From PLanc-01 sp035342095 (GTDB lineage: Bacteria; Planctomycetota; Phycisphaerae; Sedimentisphaerales; Anaerobacaceae): DNA of 64,000 bases. Numbering within the stretch: the stretch's first letter is position 1; each line of letters begins with the position of its first letter. The DNA lies in assembly GCA_035342095.1 (NCBI GenBank), contig DAOQWL010000018.1:1-64000 (forward strand), in the 5' to 3' direction. The notes beneath the pieces are model-generated. The model made no database searches. It was not told the origin of the DNA and saw only the letters and a program-made list of their open reading frames with translations. The position numbers and the translations under genes were made by a program. Below, piece by piece: positions 1-9,183 of the stretch.

Positions 1-3
1 AGT

Positions 4-47
4 GGCTGGTTTTGAACCCGATCCGACTGGCTGGTTTTACCCGATCC
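4..47. repeat. Two-unit short direct repeat
   Basis: A roughly 20-base unit beginning GGCTGGTTTT and ending ACCCGATCC occurs at 4-24 and again at 29-47. The second copy lacks two bases. It lies at the window edge, so further copies may exist outside. No function is visible. Confidence 0.5.
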
Positions 48-111
48 TTGACACCCCCGTGAATCCCACGGCGGGTTCTCTGTCGAAATCGCGTTGTTCG
101 GCGCTCATCAT
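37..111 (-). CDS. Possible 24-residue peptide
   Basis: A very short open frame starts with two consecutive ATG codons at 106-111 and is preceded by AGGAG six bases upstream. It lies just beyond the terminator of the EPS locus, so it would need its own promoter, and none is evident. The product has no recognisable motif, no signal peptide and no hydrophobic stretch. The good Shine-Dalgarno is the only support. It may be chance, or the remains of a longer gene that ended here. Confidence 0.2.
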   Translation of the reverse strand: MMSAEQRDFDREPAVGFTGVSRIG

Positions 112-154
112 CAATCTCCTGGGTCCGATTGTAGCTCGTGGGGCAGGTCTGGGC

Positions 155-203
155 AAAAAGAAACCTCTGCCTCGTGGGACTCCATCGGTCCACGGGGCAG
201 AGG
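155..203 (-). terminator. Rho-independent terminator of the EPS locus
   Basis: Read on the minus strand, CCTCTGCC pairs with GGCAGAGG (8 bp), with an inner CGTGG/CCACG extension, and is followed directly by a TTTCTTTTT tract. It lies about 45 bases after the stop of the LuxR-type gene and closes the minus-strand EPS transcription unit. Confidence 0.85.
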
Positions 204-247
204 TCATATTCTCACAACATCGCGTCTGCCGGTTCTGGTACGCGGCG

Positions 248-577
248 CTAGGGACCGTCTCGGTCCTTCGACGCCCCCCGTGCCTCGCTGACAAACCGCA
301 GCAGCATGTTCATCTTGCTCTTGACCTTGACCTTACGGTAGATATTGCGGATGTGGGCCTTGACCGTCCCGGGCTGGATGCGGAGCCGTCTGGCGATGCT
401 GCCCTGCCGCAACCCCTGGCAAACCAGGTCGGCGATCTGCACCTCCCTCGGCGTCAGCTCGTACCGACGGGAAAGGAACCGCCAGTGCGTGCGATCGAGC
501 AGCATCAGGGACCGGCCCCCGTCCGACATCTCGGGCCGCACAGCCGCATCACCCAGCGGATTGTCCGATCTGGCCAT
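248..577 (-). CDS. LuxR/GerE-type HTH transcriptional regulator, no receiver domain
   Basis: A 109-residue DNA-binding protein. From about residue 40 it shows the GerE helix-turn-helix signature: LTPREVQIADLVCQG, then SIARRL, then GTVKAHIRNIYRKV. It has no receiver or autoinducer-binding domain in front, only about 38 residues without a clear fold, so it may sense through a partner or act constitutively. The start ATG lies two bases after the stop of the giant TPR gene, so it is the last gene of the EPS transcription unit and ends just before the terminator. Feedback control of EPS or exosortase-linked genes is a reasonable inference; nothing in the sequence shows its target. Confidence 0.85.
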   Translation of the reverse strand: MARSDNPLGDAAVRPEMSDGGRSLMLLDRTHWRFLSRRYELTPREVQIADLVCQGLRQGSIARRLRIQPGTVKAHIRNIYRKVKVKSKMNMLLRFVSEARGASKDRDGP

Positions 578-579
578 GT

Positions 580-3500
580 CTATCGGCCCTTCTGCAACTG
601 GTCGAGGAGAAGTCTTGCCTGCGTCCAGTCATCGCTGCCTGCGATTCCCACGAAGCCTTCCGGGTCGAACCGCGTCTTCAACTGGGCCATGTCCTCCTCC
701 AGCTTCAGGGCATCCCGGAGCACCTTCATGGCGTGGGTCTTGCGTCCGGCATCGGCATGATCTCTCGCTACCTGGACGTTCTTGCGGTTCAGGGCCATCG
801 CCTGCCTGAGGTGCTCCAACGCTTCGGTCTTGCGGTTCATGTCGGCCAGCGCACGAGCCAGATGGAAGCGCGTGGCTGCCGATTGGGGAGCGCCCGCAGG
901 AAACAGCTCGATGCACTTGGTGAAGTCCCTGACCGCCATGTCCAGATTGCCGGAGCGGTAATGCGCCACGCCCCGCGTGTCCAGGAGGTCCATGTAGTCC
1001 GGCATGAGACCGAGCCCCCGGTTGCTCAGTTCAACGGCCTCCTTGAGCGCCTCCGGCGACGGCGACGGCTGATCGCACAGGATCCATGCCAGGTTGTTGA
1101 TGGCGACCACGTTGTTCGGGTCCACCGCCAGGATTCGACGGTTGAGCCGACTGGCCTCGTCGTTCCGTCCGGCGTCCTGCACCAGCATGGACAGCAAGAC
1201 CAGCGTGGGCACCGCGTCGGGACTGGCATCCAGGATCATCCGCAACTGATCCTCCGCCATCTGAAGGGCCTGCTTGTCCCCGCTGCCGGCCAGAATGCGG
1301 GCGACATTGGTTGCCGTCTCGGCATCCTTGGGATTGGCGGTCCGCCAGCGATTGACCAGATCGTTGACCTCCGTCCACCGCCGCTGCTTTCGGAGCAGAC
1401 CTGCCAGGGTCATCACCGGGACCGGATCGTTCGGATCGGCGGTGATCAGTGTGTCGAACATCCCCTTGGCCTTCTCCTCCTGCCCGTTGCTGTACAGGGC
1501 GGCCGCCAGAGCAATCTCACACCGGCGCCGGGCGGCGCCGCTGTAACTCGGCAGCTTCTGCTCGAGCAGCTTGACCGCTTTCTCCGGATGCTGGTCACGG
1601 GCATATGCGTCAGCCCACTCGATGACAATCCCCACATCATCCGGATACTCCCGGGCCAGTCCGGGCAGCGTCGTCTCCGCCGCCAGTCCGGGGGTCAGTC
1701 TCTTCTCCGCAATCGCCTTGAGCAACAGCAGGTCTTTGTTCTTGTCATTGTGCGCCAGGCCTCGCGTCGTGATATCCACCGCCCGGCCCAGTTCCTCCTG
1801 CTGCAATTCGAGCTGGGCGGCCAGCGTCCAGGCGTCCACGTACTTCGGATGGCTGCTCGTGATCTGTTGCAGAAGGACGCGAGCCTCCTCGACGGCCGGA
1901 CCGGTGGCCCGTTCCTTCAGGAGTTCCGCTTTTAACAGGGTGAATTCGGGATCCGCCTTGCCCTGTGGGTCCGTCAGGGCCTGGTCCAGGAGGGCCTCCG
2001 CCTCGCGCCAGAGCGACTCCTTGCGGGAGGCAATGAGCAGCCTGACCGTCAGTTTCTGCACCGCCAGCTTCTGTGCCACGGGCCGGCTCTCCACCAGCCT
2101 CTGCGCCCGACGGACGTCGGAGATGGCCTCCGCAAGCCGGTTCAGAGAACTGTATACGCGCGCACGAGCCACCAGGCTGTCCGGATTCTGAGGTTCCACG
2201 GCAATGGCCCGCCCGAGATCCTCAATCGCCTTCTCGTTCTCCTTCAGAGCAAGGTACACTTCCGCTCGCAACATGAAGACGGCCGCAGTATTGAGCTTGT
2301 CGACCAGATCGTTGCAGATGTCGATCGCCTTGTCGGGTTTCCCTTGCTGCATGCAGAGTCGAATCTGCGCGCGGGACACCTGGATCATCTCGGGGTGTTT
2401 CGCCTTCAGATCGGTCAAAACCGCCTCGGCCTGGGCCAGCTCGTTGTCGAGCATGAGGGCCCGGGCGTAGGACAACTGGAGCATGACATCGTTCGGATCC
2501 TGCTGAATCAGTTCCTGGAGCGTCCGGGCGGCGGAATTCGGGTCGTCATGGCGAAGATCGTTGTCCACCCGCAGCCGCTGCAACGCCGGATTGAGAAGAT
2601 GCTGCTTTTCGGCCTTGTCCAGGTACTCCTGGGCCGCGCTGTACTCCCCGACCTTGTGCAGCGCACTGATCAGACGGACAAGCACCGCCACATTGCCCGG
2701 CGCCCGGTCGTGGGCCTCGCGATACATCGTCAGGGCCAACTGCTGCTCGCCGGCCGTCTCGCAGACACCCGCCAGGAGCAGCCGGCTCGCCTGGTCCTCG
2801 GGATTCGCAAGCAGGTTCTCCTGCAGTAGTTTGGTGATCTGGGCATAGGCAGGCAGAGCGCGAAGCCTGATCGGATTGCCGGCAGTGGCCTCCTTGAGGG
2901 CCTCCTGCCAGTCTCGATCCTGACTGCGCACCAGCAGACTGGCCTGCTCGAATCGCCAGGCCGAGCCTTTCTCGCCTTCGAGCTTCTTGATCTCGTCGAT
3001 GAGCTGCTGGGACCTCTTCGGATCCTGCTTCACCGATTCGCAGCTCAGCAGCAGACGTCTGGGCTGGATGTCACTCGGGTACTGCGCCGCCAGTTCCGTC
3101 AGTTGCTGGCAGTACTTCTCGTTCTGTTGCCATCGGAGATAGAACTCGGCGAGCAGCAGGCTGAGGTCGCGACGGGCCAGCGACTCCGGGATCCGCGTCA
3201 GGGCGTCCCTGAGCACGGATTCGCATTCCTGCCTGCGATTCTGCCGGTCCAGGAAGAGAGCAAACCCTCGAACCGCATCGAGACTCTGCGGAGACTGGGA
3301 GATCGCGTTCTCGAACGCGGTTCGGGCCTCAGCGTCCTTGCCCTGGACCACACACAGTTCCGCGCGAAGAAGCGGAAGTCTCGCATCGGACGAGTTCCCG
3401 GCCTCGAGTCCAGCCAGAAGGCTGTCCGCTTCGCTCAGCTTCCCGTGCATCATGGCGATCTGAATCCGCAGGAGCCGGACATCGAGGTCTCCGTTCCTGG

Positions 3501-5040
3501 CCTTGTCAAGTTCCGCCGCCCGGGCTTCGAGATCGACCCAAGCCTCCTCTCTCGTCTGGGGCGCGCCGCTGGCGGCCAGGATGTAGGCCTGGGCCCGCAA
3601 TGCCAGCAGCATGGCATCCGACACCATGCCGGGATCGTCGCGGGCAATCTCGCGGATCTGGCTGGTCGTCTCCTGCACCCTGGGCCAGTCCCTCATCATC
3701 GCGTACAACTGCGCCAGACGCATCCGACTGACAACATCCCGCGGATACCTGGAAAGGAGGATCTGGAGCTGCGCGACGGCCGACTGGTTGTCGCCCAGAC
3801 GGGAGAAGGCCCCAACCATCGCCCGGTGAGCCATCTCGGCCGCCTGGGTCCAGTTCTTCGACGACGAGACGGCTCGTTGCCAGTGGGTGACCGCATCCCA
3901 GAGACGACCCAGCTTCTCCGCCTTGAGCCCTTCCAGATAGGCGACGGTCGGCGGTTCGATCTCCCTGTTTCGCAGGCGAGAGAGGTAGTCGTCGATCACG
4001 GCCTGATCGGTGAGTTCGTACCCCCCCGAGCTGTTCGTCGTCACATCGCTCGAGACGATCAGCAGGTGTGCGGCCACCGGCATGAAATCCCAGGCCTCCA
4101 GGCCCAAAGCCTTCATCCCCTCTGCGGCCACCCGGCGCATCTCTTCCTTCGATCTGGCCTTGAAGGCCACGTCCGCCCAGGCGCCCCAGAGGCCGAGTTC
4201 GGTCGGATGGCTCGCCTGCAAGGCTTGAAGCTGCTCACGGGCCTTGTCCAGGAGGTCCTGACCGATGAGCCCGGAGATCACGCGAAGGCGGGCCGACGAG
4301 TCCGACAGATCGCACGTCATCGCATGGTTCAGATCGGCGGCAGCCTGCTCCTTGTTGTTATGCCGGGCATGATAGGTCGCCCTCACGGCATACGCCATTG
4401 CCAGATCGGGGTTCTTGGACACCGCCTCGTCGATCCAGGCCTGCGGTTCTCCTGCTGTGCCCGGCGCGGCTTCCGCCGCGGCAGCCAGCAACTCATAGGC
4501 CAGAACGTCGGTCGGATCCGCCGCGATCGCTTTCTTCAGTTCCTCCGCCGCAGGGCCGAACTTGCTCTGGTAGTACAGCGATTGCGCCAGCATGCGACGC
4601 AGGGCGGGGTCCTCTTGTCGTTCGAGATAGCGCCGCGCGATCAGTTCCGCCTCTGTGGGCGCAAACACATCTCGCCGCAGATACAACTCTGTAAGTCGTC
4701 TTGCCGTCTCGATGTCATCCGCGTTCAGGCGGAGCATCCGTCGATAGGCGCCGTCGGCCTGCTGCACGCTGCCCTGGGTGATGGGTCGTCGGTTGATCTG
4801 GGCCTCGGCGTACTTGAGCAGAACCTCCCTGTTCTGACCATCGACTCCGAGATAGCGGCCGAACAGCTCCGCCGCCTGGTCCCATCTCCTCTCCTCGTAG
4901 GCCTTCTGGGCTTGCGGAAGCGACTGACCGGCCCGGGCGTTCTTCTGCCAGCGATGCAGCACAACGGCCGCCGCAGCGAAGACCAACGCCGCCACGACCA
5001 GGACAATCGCCAGTTTCCAGTTGAAGTATCTCTTTGCCAT
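580..5040 (-). CDS. Giant membrane-anchored tetratricopeptide-repeat protein of the exosortase/EPS locus
   Basis: A 1486-residue protein. I chose the ATG at 5040 over the longer frame from 5079 because GGAAAGGG sits about 10 bases upstream and the protein then begins MAKRYFNWKL followed directly by a transmembrane anchor (AIVLVVAALVFAAAAVVLH). The rest is alpha-helical repeats of about 34 residues with TPR-like spacing (for example AEELKKAIAADPTDVLAYELLAAAAE), continuing to the C-terminus. Large TPR proteins (PrsT-type) are regular partners of exosortase/EPS systems and act as scaffolds in the envelope. This one has an uncleaved anchor rather than a lipobox. It follows the sugar transferase gene by about 110 bases and precedes the LuxR gene by two bases. 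Assignment to TPR is firm; the exact role is inferred from context. Confidence 0.9.
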   Translation of the reverse strand: MAKRYFNWKLAIVLVVAALVFAAAAVVLHRWQKNARAGQSLPQAQKAYEERRWDQAAELFGRYLGVDGQNREVLLKYAEAQINRRPITQGSVQQADGAYRRMLRLNADDIETARRLTELYLRRDVFAPTEAELIARRYLERQEDPALRRMLAQSLYYQSKFGPAAEELKKAIAADPTDVLAYELLAAAAEAAPGTAGEPQAWIDEAVSKNPDLAMAYAVRATYHARHNNKEQAAADLNHAMTCDLSDSSARLRVISGLIGQDLLDKAREQLQALQASHPTELGLWGAWADVAFKARSKEEMRRVAAEGMKALGLEAWDFMPVAAHLLIVSSDVTTNSSGGYELTDQAVIDDYLSRLRNREIEPPTVAYLEGLKAEKLGRLWDAVTHWQRAVSSSKNWTQAAEMAHRAMVGAFSRLGDNQSAVAQLQILLSRYPRDVVSRMRLAQLYAMMRDWPRVQETTSQIREIARDDPGMVSDAMLLALRAQAYILAASGAPQTREEAWVDLEARAAELDKARNGDLDVRLLRIQIAMMHGKLSEADSLLAGLEAGNSSDARLPLLRAELCVVQGKDAEARTAFENAISQSPQSLDAVRGFALFLDRQNRRQECESVLRDALTRIPESLARRDLSLLLAEFYLRWQQNEKYCQQLTELAAQYPSDIQPRRLLLSCESVKQDPKRSQQLIDEIKKLEGEKGSAWRFEQASLLVRSQDRDWQEALKEATAGNPIRLRALPAYAQITKLLQENLLANPEDQASRLLLAGVCETAGEQQLALTMYREAHDRAPGNVAVLVRLISALHKVGEYSAAQEYLDKAEKQHLLNPALQRLRVDNDLRHDDPNSAARTLQELIQQDPNDVMLQLSYARALMLDNELAQAEAVLTDLKAKHPEMIQVSRAQIRLCMQQGKPDKAIDICNDLVDKLNTAAVFMLRAEVYLALKENEKAIEDLGRAIAVEPQNPDSLVARARVYSSLNRLAEAISDVRRAQRLVESRPVAQKLAVQKLTVRLLIASRKESLWREAEALLDQALTDPQGKADPEFTLLKAELLKERATGPAVEEARVLLQQITSSHPKYVDAWTLAAQLELQQEELGRAVDITTRGLAHNDKNKDLLLLKAIAEKRLTPGLAAETTLPGLAREYPDDVGIVIEWADAYARDQHPEKAVKLLEQKLPSYSGAARRRCEIALAAALYSNGQEEKAKGMFDTLITADPNDPVPVMTLAGLLRKQRRWTEVNDLVNRWRTANPKDAETATNVARILAGSGDKQALQMAEDQLRMILDASPDAVPTLVLLSMLVQDAGRNDEASRLNRRILAVDPNNVVAINNLAWILCDQPSPSPEALKEAVELSNRGLGLMPDYMDLLDTRGVAHYRSGNLDMAVRDFTKCIELFPAGAPQSAATRFHLARALADMNRKTEALEHLRQAMALNRKNVQVARDHADAGRKTHAMKVLRDALKLEEDMAQLKTRFDPEGFVGIAGSDDWTQARLLLDQLQKGR

Positions 5041-5153
5041 TGACCCGCCCTTTCCAACTTCCCTGCGAGGCATTCGCACATCTGCCGAGAGGGTCCGCGT
5101 TCAGGACCCGACGAACCCGAACTCGGGTCCGGCAGGATGCCCGCGTCTTCCTC

Positions 5154-6806
5154 TCAGAATTGATTGACGAAATTCTCCACCATCCGTCGGAACGTCCGCC
5201 AGCAGATCCACAGATCCAGTCCCGGCGAGAGATCCCGAACGTACTGCGTATCGTAGTGAATCCACTCCTGGAAATCCTTGTGTTCCGCGCGGGTTCGACG
5301 GACCTGCCACAGACCGGTGATGCCTGGGCGGACCGAAAGCCTCGCATCCCGCCACAGGGGACACAGCGTGTTCTCCGATTCCGGCGAGGGCCGGGGACCC
5401 ACCACGCTCATCTGCCCGCACAGCACGTTGAAGAACTGCGGGATCTCGTCCAGGTAGGTCTCCCGGAGGAACCGACCGACCGTCGTGATGCGCGGGTCGT
5501 CGGCCATCTTGAATTGAGGACCGTCCACCTCGCAGACAAATCGCAGTTTCTCCTGGATCTTGTCGGCGCCCTGCCGCATCGTGCGGAACTTGATGCAGCC
5601 GAACATGCGCCCGTGGAATCCCTGACGCTTGTCTCGGAAGAAGACCGGCCCCGGCGAACTCATCCGCACCGCCAAGGCGATCACGGGGAACACGGGCGCG
5701 AACAGAACCAGCACGAACGTCGCCGCCAGCACGTCCATCGCCCGTTTGAAGCACCGCACGTAAGAGAACCTGGACCAGGACCGAAACGCGCTTTCCTGCG
5801 GGACGCAAGCCCTCGCAGGCGCACATCGCGTTTTCCCGTCGCTCCCCGGCGGTTCCGACGTCGTAGCCAGGCGGTTTCGGACGACCCGGCCTGGATCGAC
5901 GCGAACGCGCGGCCCGACAATCGAAGCGTCCACCACGGCGCCCCGCCCGACGACACTGTCGTCGCACAGGATGGCCGGGCCCGCCACCACGGCGCCGGGC
6001 TCGACGATCACCCGTTCTCCGACGAGCACGGGGCCAATGAACCGGCGCGAGTCGCCGGCAGCACCGACCTCCCGGGGCGTCTGCACGTGGTCCAAGGCCC
6101 CCTCGCACACAGCCAGAATCCCTTCCTCGGATTCCAGATCGAAAGCCGTTCCGGCAACGTCCACCGCCTGCATTCTGATGCCCTGTGCACGACACTGGTC
6201 AACCAGGGCGCTGAAACTGCCCAGCAGACTCGGCTTGACCAAGGACTCAAACACCCGCGGCCGAACGAGCAGATGATGAGGCCAGCTCGTCGGCACGGGG
6301 GTCCGCGAGGCGCCATCGGCGAACAAACGTCGGAAGCCGGCTACCTCGTTGTCGGGCGTGAGACGAACTCGCTCACGATATGCGAGCAGATCCGAGGTCG
6401 CATTCACGGCCATCACCTCGGCGTCTGTCGCCGCCATCAGGCGCGTCAGAGCCTCCAGGTCCAGGCACGTCGCAAAACGTCCTTCCGTAACGATAACCCA
6501 CGGGCCGTCGCCCCGGGCGTCGTATCCATGCACAACCCCCGTCTGGAAGTCCTCGTAAGACACGTTCCGCTGATGCCCCGCAGGCAGATCGGCGCACCAC
6601 GTGCCGGGAAGAACCCACTGCGACGCTGTCGAGTCCACCCCGCCGGGTGTCCCGAGACCGCCGAGGCTCCGCCCGCGGCGCCAGAGGTGATCGACTCCCT
6701 CCCGAACCGCGCGATCCAGAGGATTCGTGGACAGAGCATACCGGAGCAGGTTCATCCTGCCGCCGGCGCTGCTCTCTGCGGATTCTCGAACGACAATCAA
6801 TCGCAT
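5154..6806 (-). CDS. Polyprenyl-phosphate sugar-1-phosphate transferase with an N-terminal nucleotidyltransferase-like/LbH extension
   Basis: A 550-residue protein in two parts. Residues about 345-550 are a bacterial sugar transferase of the WcaJ/WbaP C-terminal type: one membrane helix (about 357-380), then SPGPVFFRDKRQG, KFRTM, YLDEIPQFFNVL, MSVVGPRP and GITGLWQV. These enzymes load the first sugar phosphate onto undecaprenyl phosphate on the cytoplasmic face and so prime EPS synthesis. Residues about 1-315 are unusual. A GT-A-like segment without the N-terminal glycine-rich pyrophosphorylase motif is followed by left-handed beta-helix hexapeptides (IGPVLVGERVIVEPGAVVAG and on) at about 255-315. 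Usual WcaJ-type enzymes have four extra membrane helices there. The extension resembles the N-terminus of the exosortase gene nearby. It follows the Wzz/BY-kinase gene by 45 bases. Confidence 0.9.
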   Translation of the reverse strand: MRLIVVRESAESSAGGRMNLLRYALSTNPLDRAVREGVDHLWRRGRSLGGLGTPGGVDSTASQWVLPGTWCADLPAGHQRNVSYEDFQTGVVHGYDARGDGPWVIVTEGRFATCLDLEALTRLMAATDAEVMAVNATSDLLAYRERVRLTPDNEVAGFRRLFADGASRTPVPTSWPHHLLVRPRVFESLVKPSLLGSFSALVDQCRAQGIRMQAVDVAGTAFDLESEEGILAVCEGALDHVQTPREVGAAGDSRRFIGPVLVGERVIVEPGAVVAGPAILCDDSVVGRGAVVDASIVGPRVRVDPGRVVRNRLATTSEPPGSDGKTRCAPARACVPQESAFRSWSRFSYVRCFKRAMDVLAATFVLVLFAPVFPVIALAVRMSSPGPVFFRDKRQGFHGRMFGCIKFRTMRQGADKIQEKLRFVCEVDGPQFKMADDPRITTVGRFLRETYLDEIPQFFNVLCGQMSVVGPRPSPESENTLCPLWRDARLSVRPGITGLWQVRRTRAEHKDFQEWIHYDTQYVRDLSPGLDLWICWRTFRRMVENFVNQF

Positions 6807-6851
6807 GGTCAGATCAAACTACGCTCCCGTCGGGCATCTGGCGGGCACAAC

Positions 6852-9164
6852 TCACGCCTCCGGCGGGTGTTCCCCACCGCCCTGGGCCGTGGATGTCAAC
6901 AGCATCTTCTTCGGTTTGCCCGCCGGGCGACCGGGCTGCGCCACACGGGATCGGTAGTTGCAGGTGTAATGGTACAGACCCTGATCCGCCGGAACGTTGC
7001 TCAGGACCGCTCCCAGGACTCGCACGCGAATGCGAGCGAATCGCTCCTTGGCCTCCTTGAGATCGGGGCCGGTCGTCTGGCCGGCGAAGCTCACCAGGAT
7101 GACCGCGTCGGTGAGTTTGGCCCAAACGAGGGCGTCCGGGAAGGCCAGCGTCGGCGGGCTGTCCACGATGATGTGATCGTACTCGCGAGTCAGTCGCTCC
7201 ATCTGATCGGCGGCCGTCGACGAAGTCAGCAACTCGTAGGCATCACCCAGGTAGCGGGGATTGGCAGCCAGCACGTGAAGACCGCTCGTCGGCATGACGC
7301 ATACGATCCCCGCGGGGTCCTCGCCCAGCAGGACGTTCTGGAGCCCGCCCTCGCAGTTCAGGACGTTGAGCATGTGCCCGATGTCGGGCTTGCGCAGGTC
7401 CCCGTCGATCAAAAGGACCTTCTTGCCCGACTTGGCCAGGCTCGTCGCCAAGTTGACCGCAAACGTCGTCTTGCCCTCGCGCATCCCGGCGCTGCTGATG
7501 ACCAGACGCTTGGGCATCCCCCCGTTGTACAACAATCCGAGGTTGGTCCGAATGGTCTGGTAATCCCCCGCGATCTGCTCGGCGAACAAGGCCGGCTTGA
7601 TGGTCCGGGAACTCGTCGTGGTCCCCAGAATCGCCAGCTCGGTCTGACGGGTGATGTCCGACGGGGTCTGGAGCGTCTTGTCCATCTTGTCCCGCAGGAA
7701 CGCCAGGCCGACGCCGCAACCCAGGGCCGCGAACACGACCGCGCCCGCCATCTTGGGCCGTTTGTCCTCTTCCGACACCAGCGTGGCGTCGTAAGGACCG
7801 ATCACCTGAGGCGCTCGCTGCTGTTCCATCTTGATCAGGTCAATCCGCCTGACCACCTGGTCGCGCATCTCCTCCTTCAGTGCCAGATCGACGGTAAGGC
7901 CCTGGATGCCCAGCTTGCTCTTCGCGACATCCGTCAGCTTCTGGTTCTGCTCCTCCAACATCTGCTTGACCTGGGCGATGCGGGCTTCAATCTGTCGGAG
8001 TTCCTCCGGGGCCAGCTTCTTCCTTTGCGCCACGACCTCATCCCGCTGCTTCTGCCAACTGCTGTCGAACTCCTGCGCCAGTGCGTCCTCGCGTTCCTTG
8101 AGCCTCTGCTTCAGTGCTTCCAGCGTCGCCTCTTTCTGTTGGAGGGCCGGGTAGGCCGGCAACTGCGTCTGGCGGGCCACGATCAAATCCCGCTCCATCG
8201 CAACCACATTGGTGGTCAGCTCCTTGACTCGGGGGTCGGCGCTGACGTAGGCCATGCGAGCCGCGACGGTCTGTTCCGGCGTCATCTGGGGGCGCGTGTT
8301 GGGATCGAAGGTGAGGATGTCTCCCTCGAGCTGGACCCTCAGGGCCTCGAGACGGAGCAACTCCCTCTGCAGCAGACCCAGACGGTTGAGCACCAGTTCC
8401 TGGTTCAGTCGGTCGTTCGGATCGAGCACAGTCGCGGCGTTCTGTTCCGCCGCCGCTCTCATCCGATTGCGTCCTTGCTCGATCTCCTTGTTGAGTTCCC
8501 TCAATTGGTTCTCGAGCATGGCGATGCTCTGCGCATCGCCCGTCTTGGACGCCAACGTAGACCGATTCACATAGATGCGAAGGAACGTGTTGACGATGGT
8601 CTTGGCCTCATTGAGATTGTAGTCCTTCATCGTAACAGCCACGAGTTCGGTGTTCTTGAGCTGGACTGCGGCGATCTCCCTGTTGGCGATGGCCCGTCTG
8701 AGGATCTCCTCCGGCGGGACCGGGTGGCTCGGGAGGACCCGGGCAATGAGCCTCTCGATCCGGTTGCGGGGCTGGCCGCTGAAGAAGGCTAGGTTTCTCG
8801 GCACCAGCTCGTCGAGAACGCCCTGGAGACTGGTCGGATCCGTCATCATCAGTTGGACCTGGGTATTGACGAACAGCGCGTAGTTGGCGGCTTCGCCGGT
8901 CTCCAGCTTGCCCGTCAACACGCTCGGGACCGCCTGTTTGATCTTCACCGAGCCCTGCACGACGTACATCGGCTCCACCAGGAACCAAATCGCAGGCAAT
9001 CCCACGGCACAAATCACAATCGCGGTGACCAGGATGATCGGCCATCGCTTCCGCAGGCTGTCCAGCACATTCGTGGTCGGCGGCTCCTGGATCTCGGCTG
9101 GCGGCTCGCTGACCACCGGCTTCTGCTCGATCACCTGATCCAGATATTTCTCCAGGTTGTTCAT
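6852..9164 (-). CDS. Wzz-type polysaccharide co-polymerase fused to BY-family tyrosine kinase
   Basis: A 770-residue inner-membrane protein that controls EPS chain length and export and autophosphorylates on tyrosine. A Wzz domain starts with a membrane helix at about 41-63. A long periplasmic coiled-coil region (about 210-460) follows, then a second membrane helix at about 472-490. The cytoplasmic kinase has Walker A (SSAGMREGKTT, about 557-567), Walker A' (VLLIDGDLRKP) and Walker B (HIIVDSPP). The C-terminus holds a small tyrosine cluster (GLYHYTCNYRS), shorter than in Wzc or EpsB, then a basic proline-rich tail. The start has GGGAGAA eight bases upstream. It follows the exosortase gene by 19 bases, matching the order seen in exosortase-linked EPS loci. 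Confidence 0.93.
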   Translation of the reverse strand: MNNLEKYLDQVIEQKPVVSEPPAEIQEPPTTNVLDSLRKRWPIILVTAIVICAVGLPAIWFLVEPMYVVQGSVKIKQAVPSVLTGKLETGEAANYALFVNTQVQLMMTDPTSLQGVLDELVPRNLAFFSGQPRNRIERLIARVLPSHPVPPEEILRRAIANREIAAVQLKNTELVAVTMKDYNLNEAKTIVNTFLRIYVNRSTLASKTGDAQSIAMLENQLRELNKEIEQGRNRMRAAAEQNAATVLDPNDRLNQELVLNRLGLLQRELLRLEALRVQLEGDILTFDPNTRPQMTPEQTVAARMAYVSADPRVKELTTNVVAMERDLIVARQTQLPAYPALQQKEATLEALKQRLKEREDALAQEFDSSWQKQRDEVVAQRKKLAPEELRQIEARIAQVKQMLEEQNQKLTDVAKSKLGIQGLTVDLALKEEMRDQVVRRIDLIKMEQQRAPQVIGPYDATLVSEEDKRPKMAGAVVFAALGCGVGLAFLRDKMDKTLQTPSDITRQTELAILGTTTSSRTIKPALFAEQIAGDYQTIRTNLGLLYNGGMPKRLVISSAGMREGKTTFAVNLATSLAKSGKKVLLIDGDLRKPDIGHMLNVLNCEGGLQNVLLGEDPAGIVCVMPTSGLHVLAANPRYLGDAYELLTSSTAADQMERLTREYDHIIVDSPPTLAFPDALVWAKLTDAVILVSFAGQTTGPDLKEAKERFARIRVRVLGAVLSNVPADQGLYHYTCNYRSRVAQPGRPAGKPKKMLLTSTAQGGGEHPPEA

Positions 9165-9183
9165 AAATCAGTTCTCCCAGTAC

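Noticed and set aside
3103..5043. A 646-codon plus-strand frame opposite the TPR gene
   Set aside because: Shadow of the TPR protein: same reasons, and no ribosome-binding site.
5034..8792. A 1252-codon open frame on the plus strand opposite the sugar transferase and Wzz/BY-kinase genes
   Set aside because: It is antisense to genes with clear domains, has no signal, no domain and an Arg/His/Gln-rich composition typical of shadow frames in GC-rich DNA.
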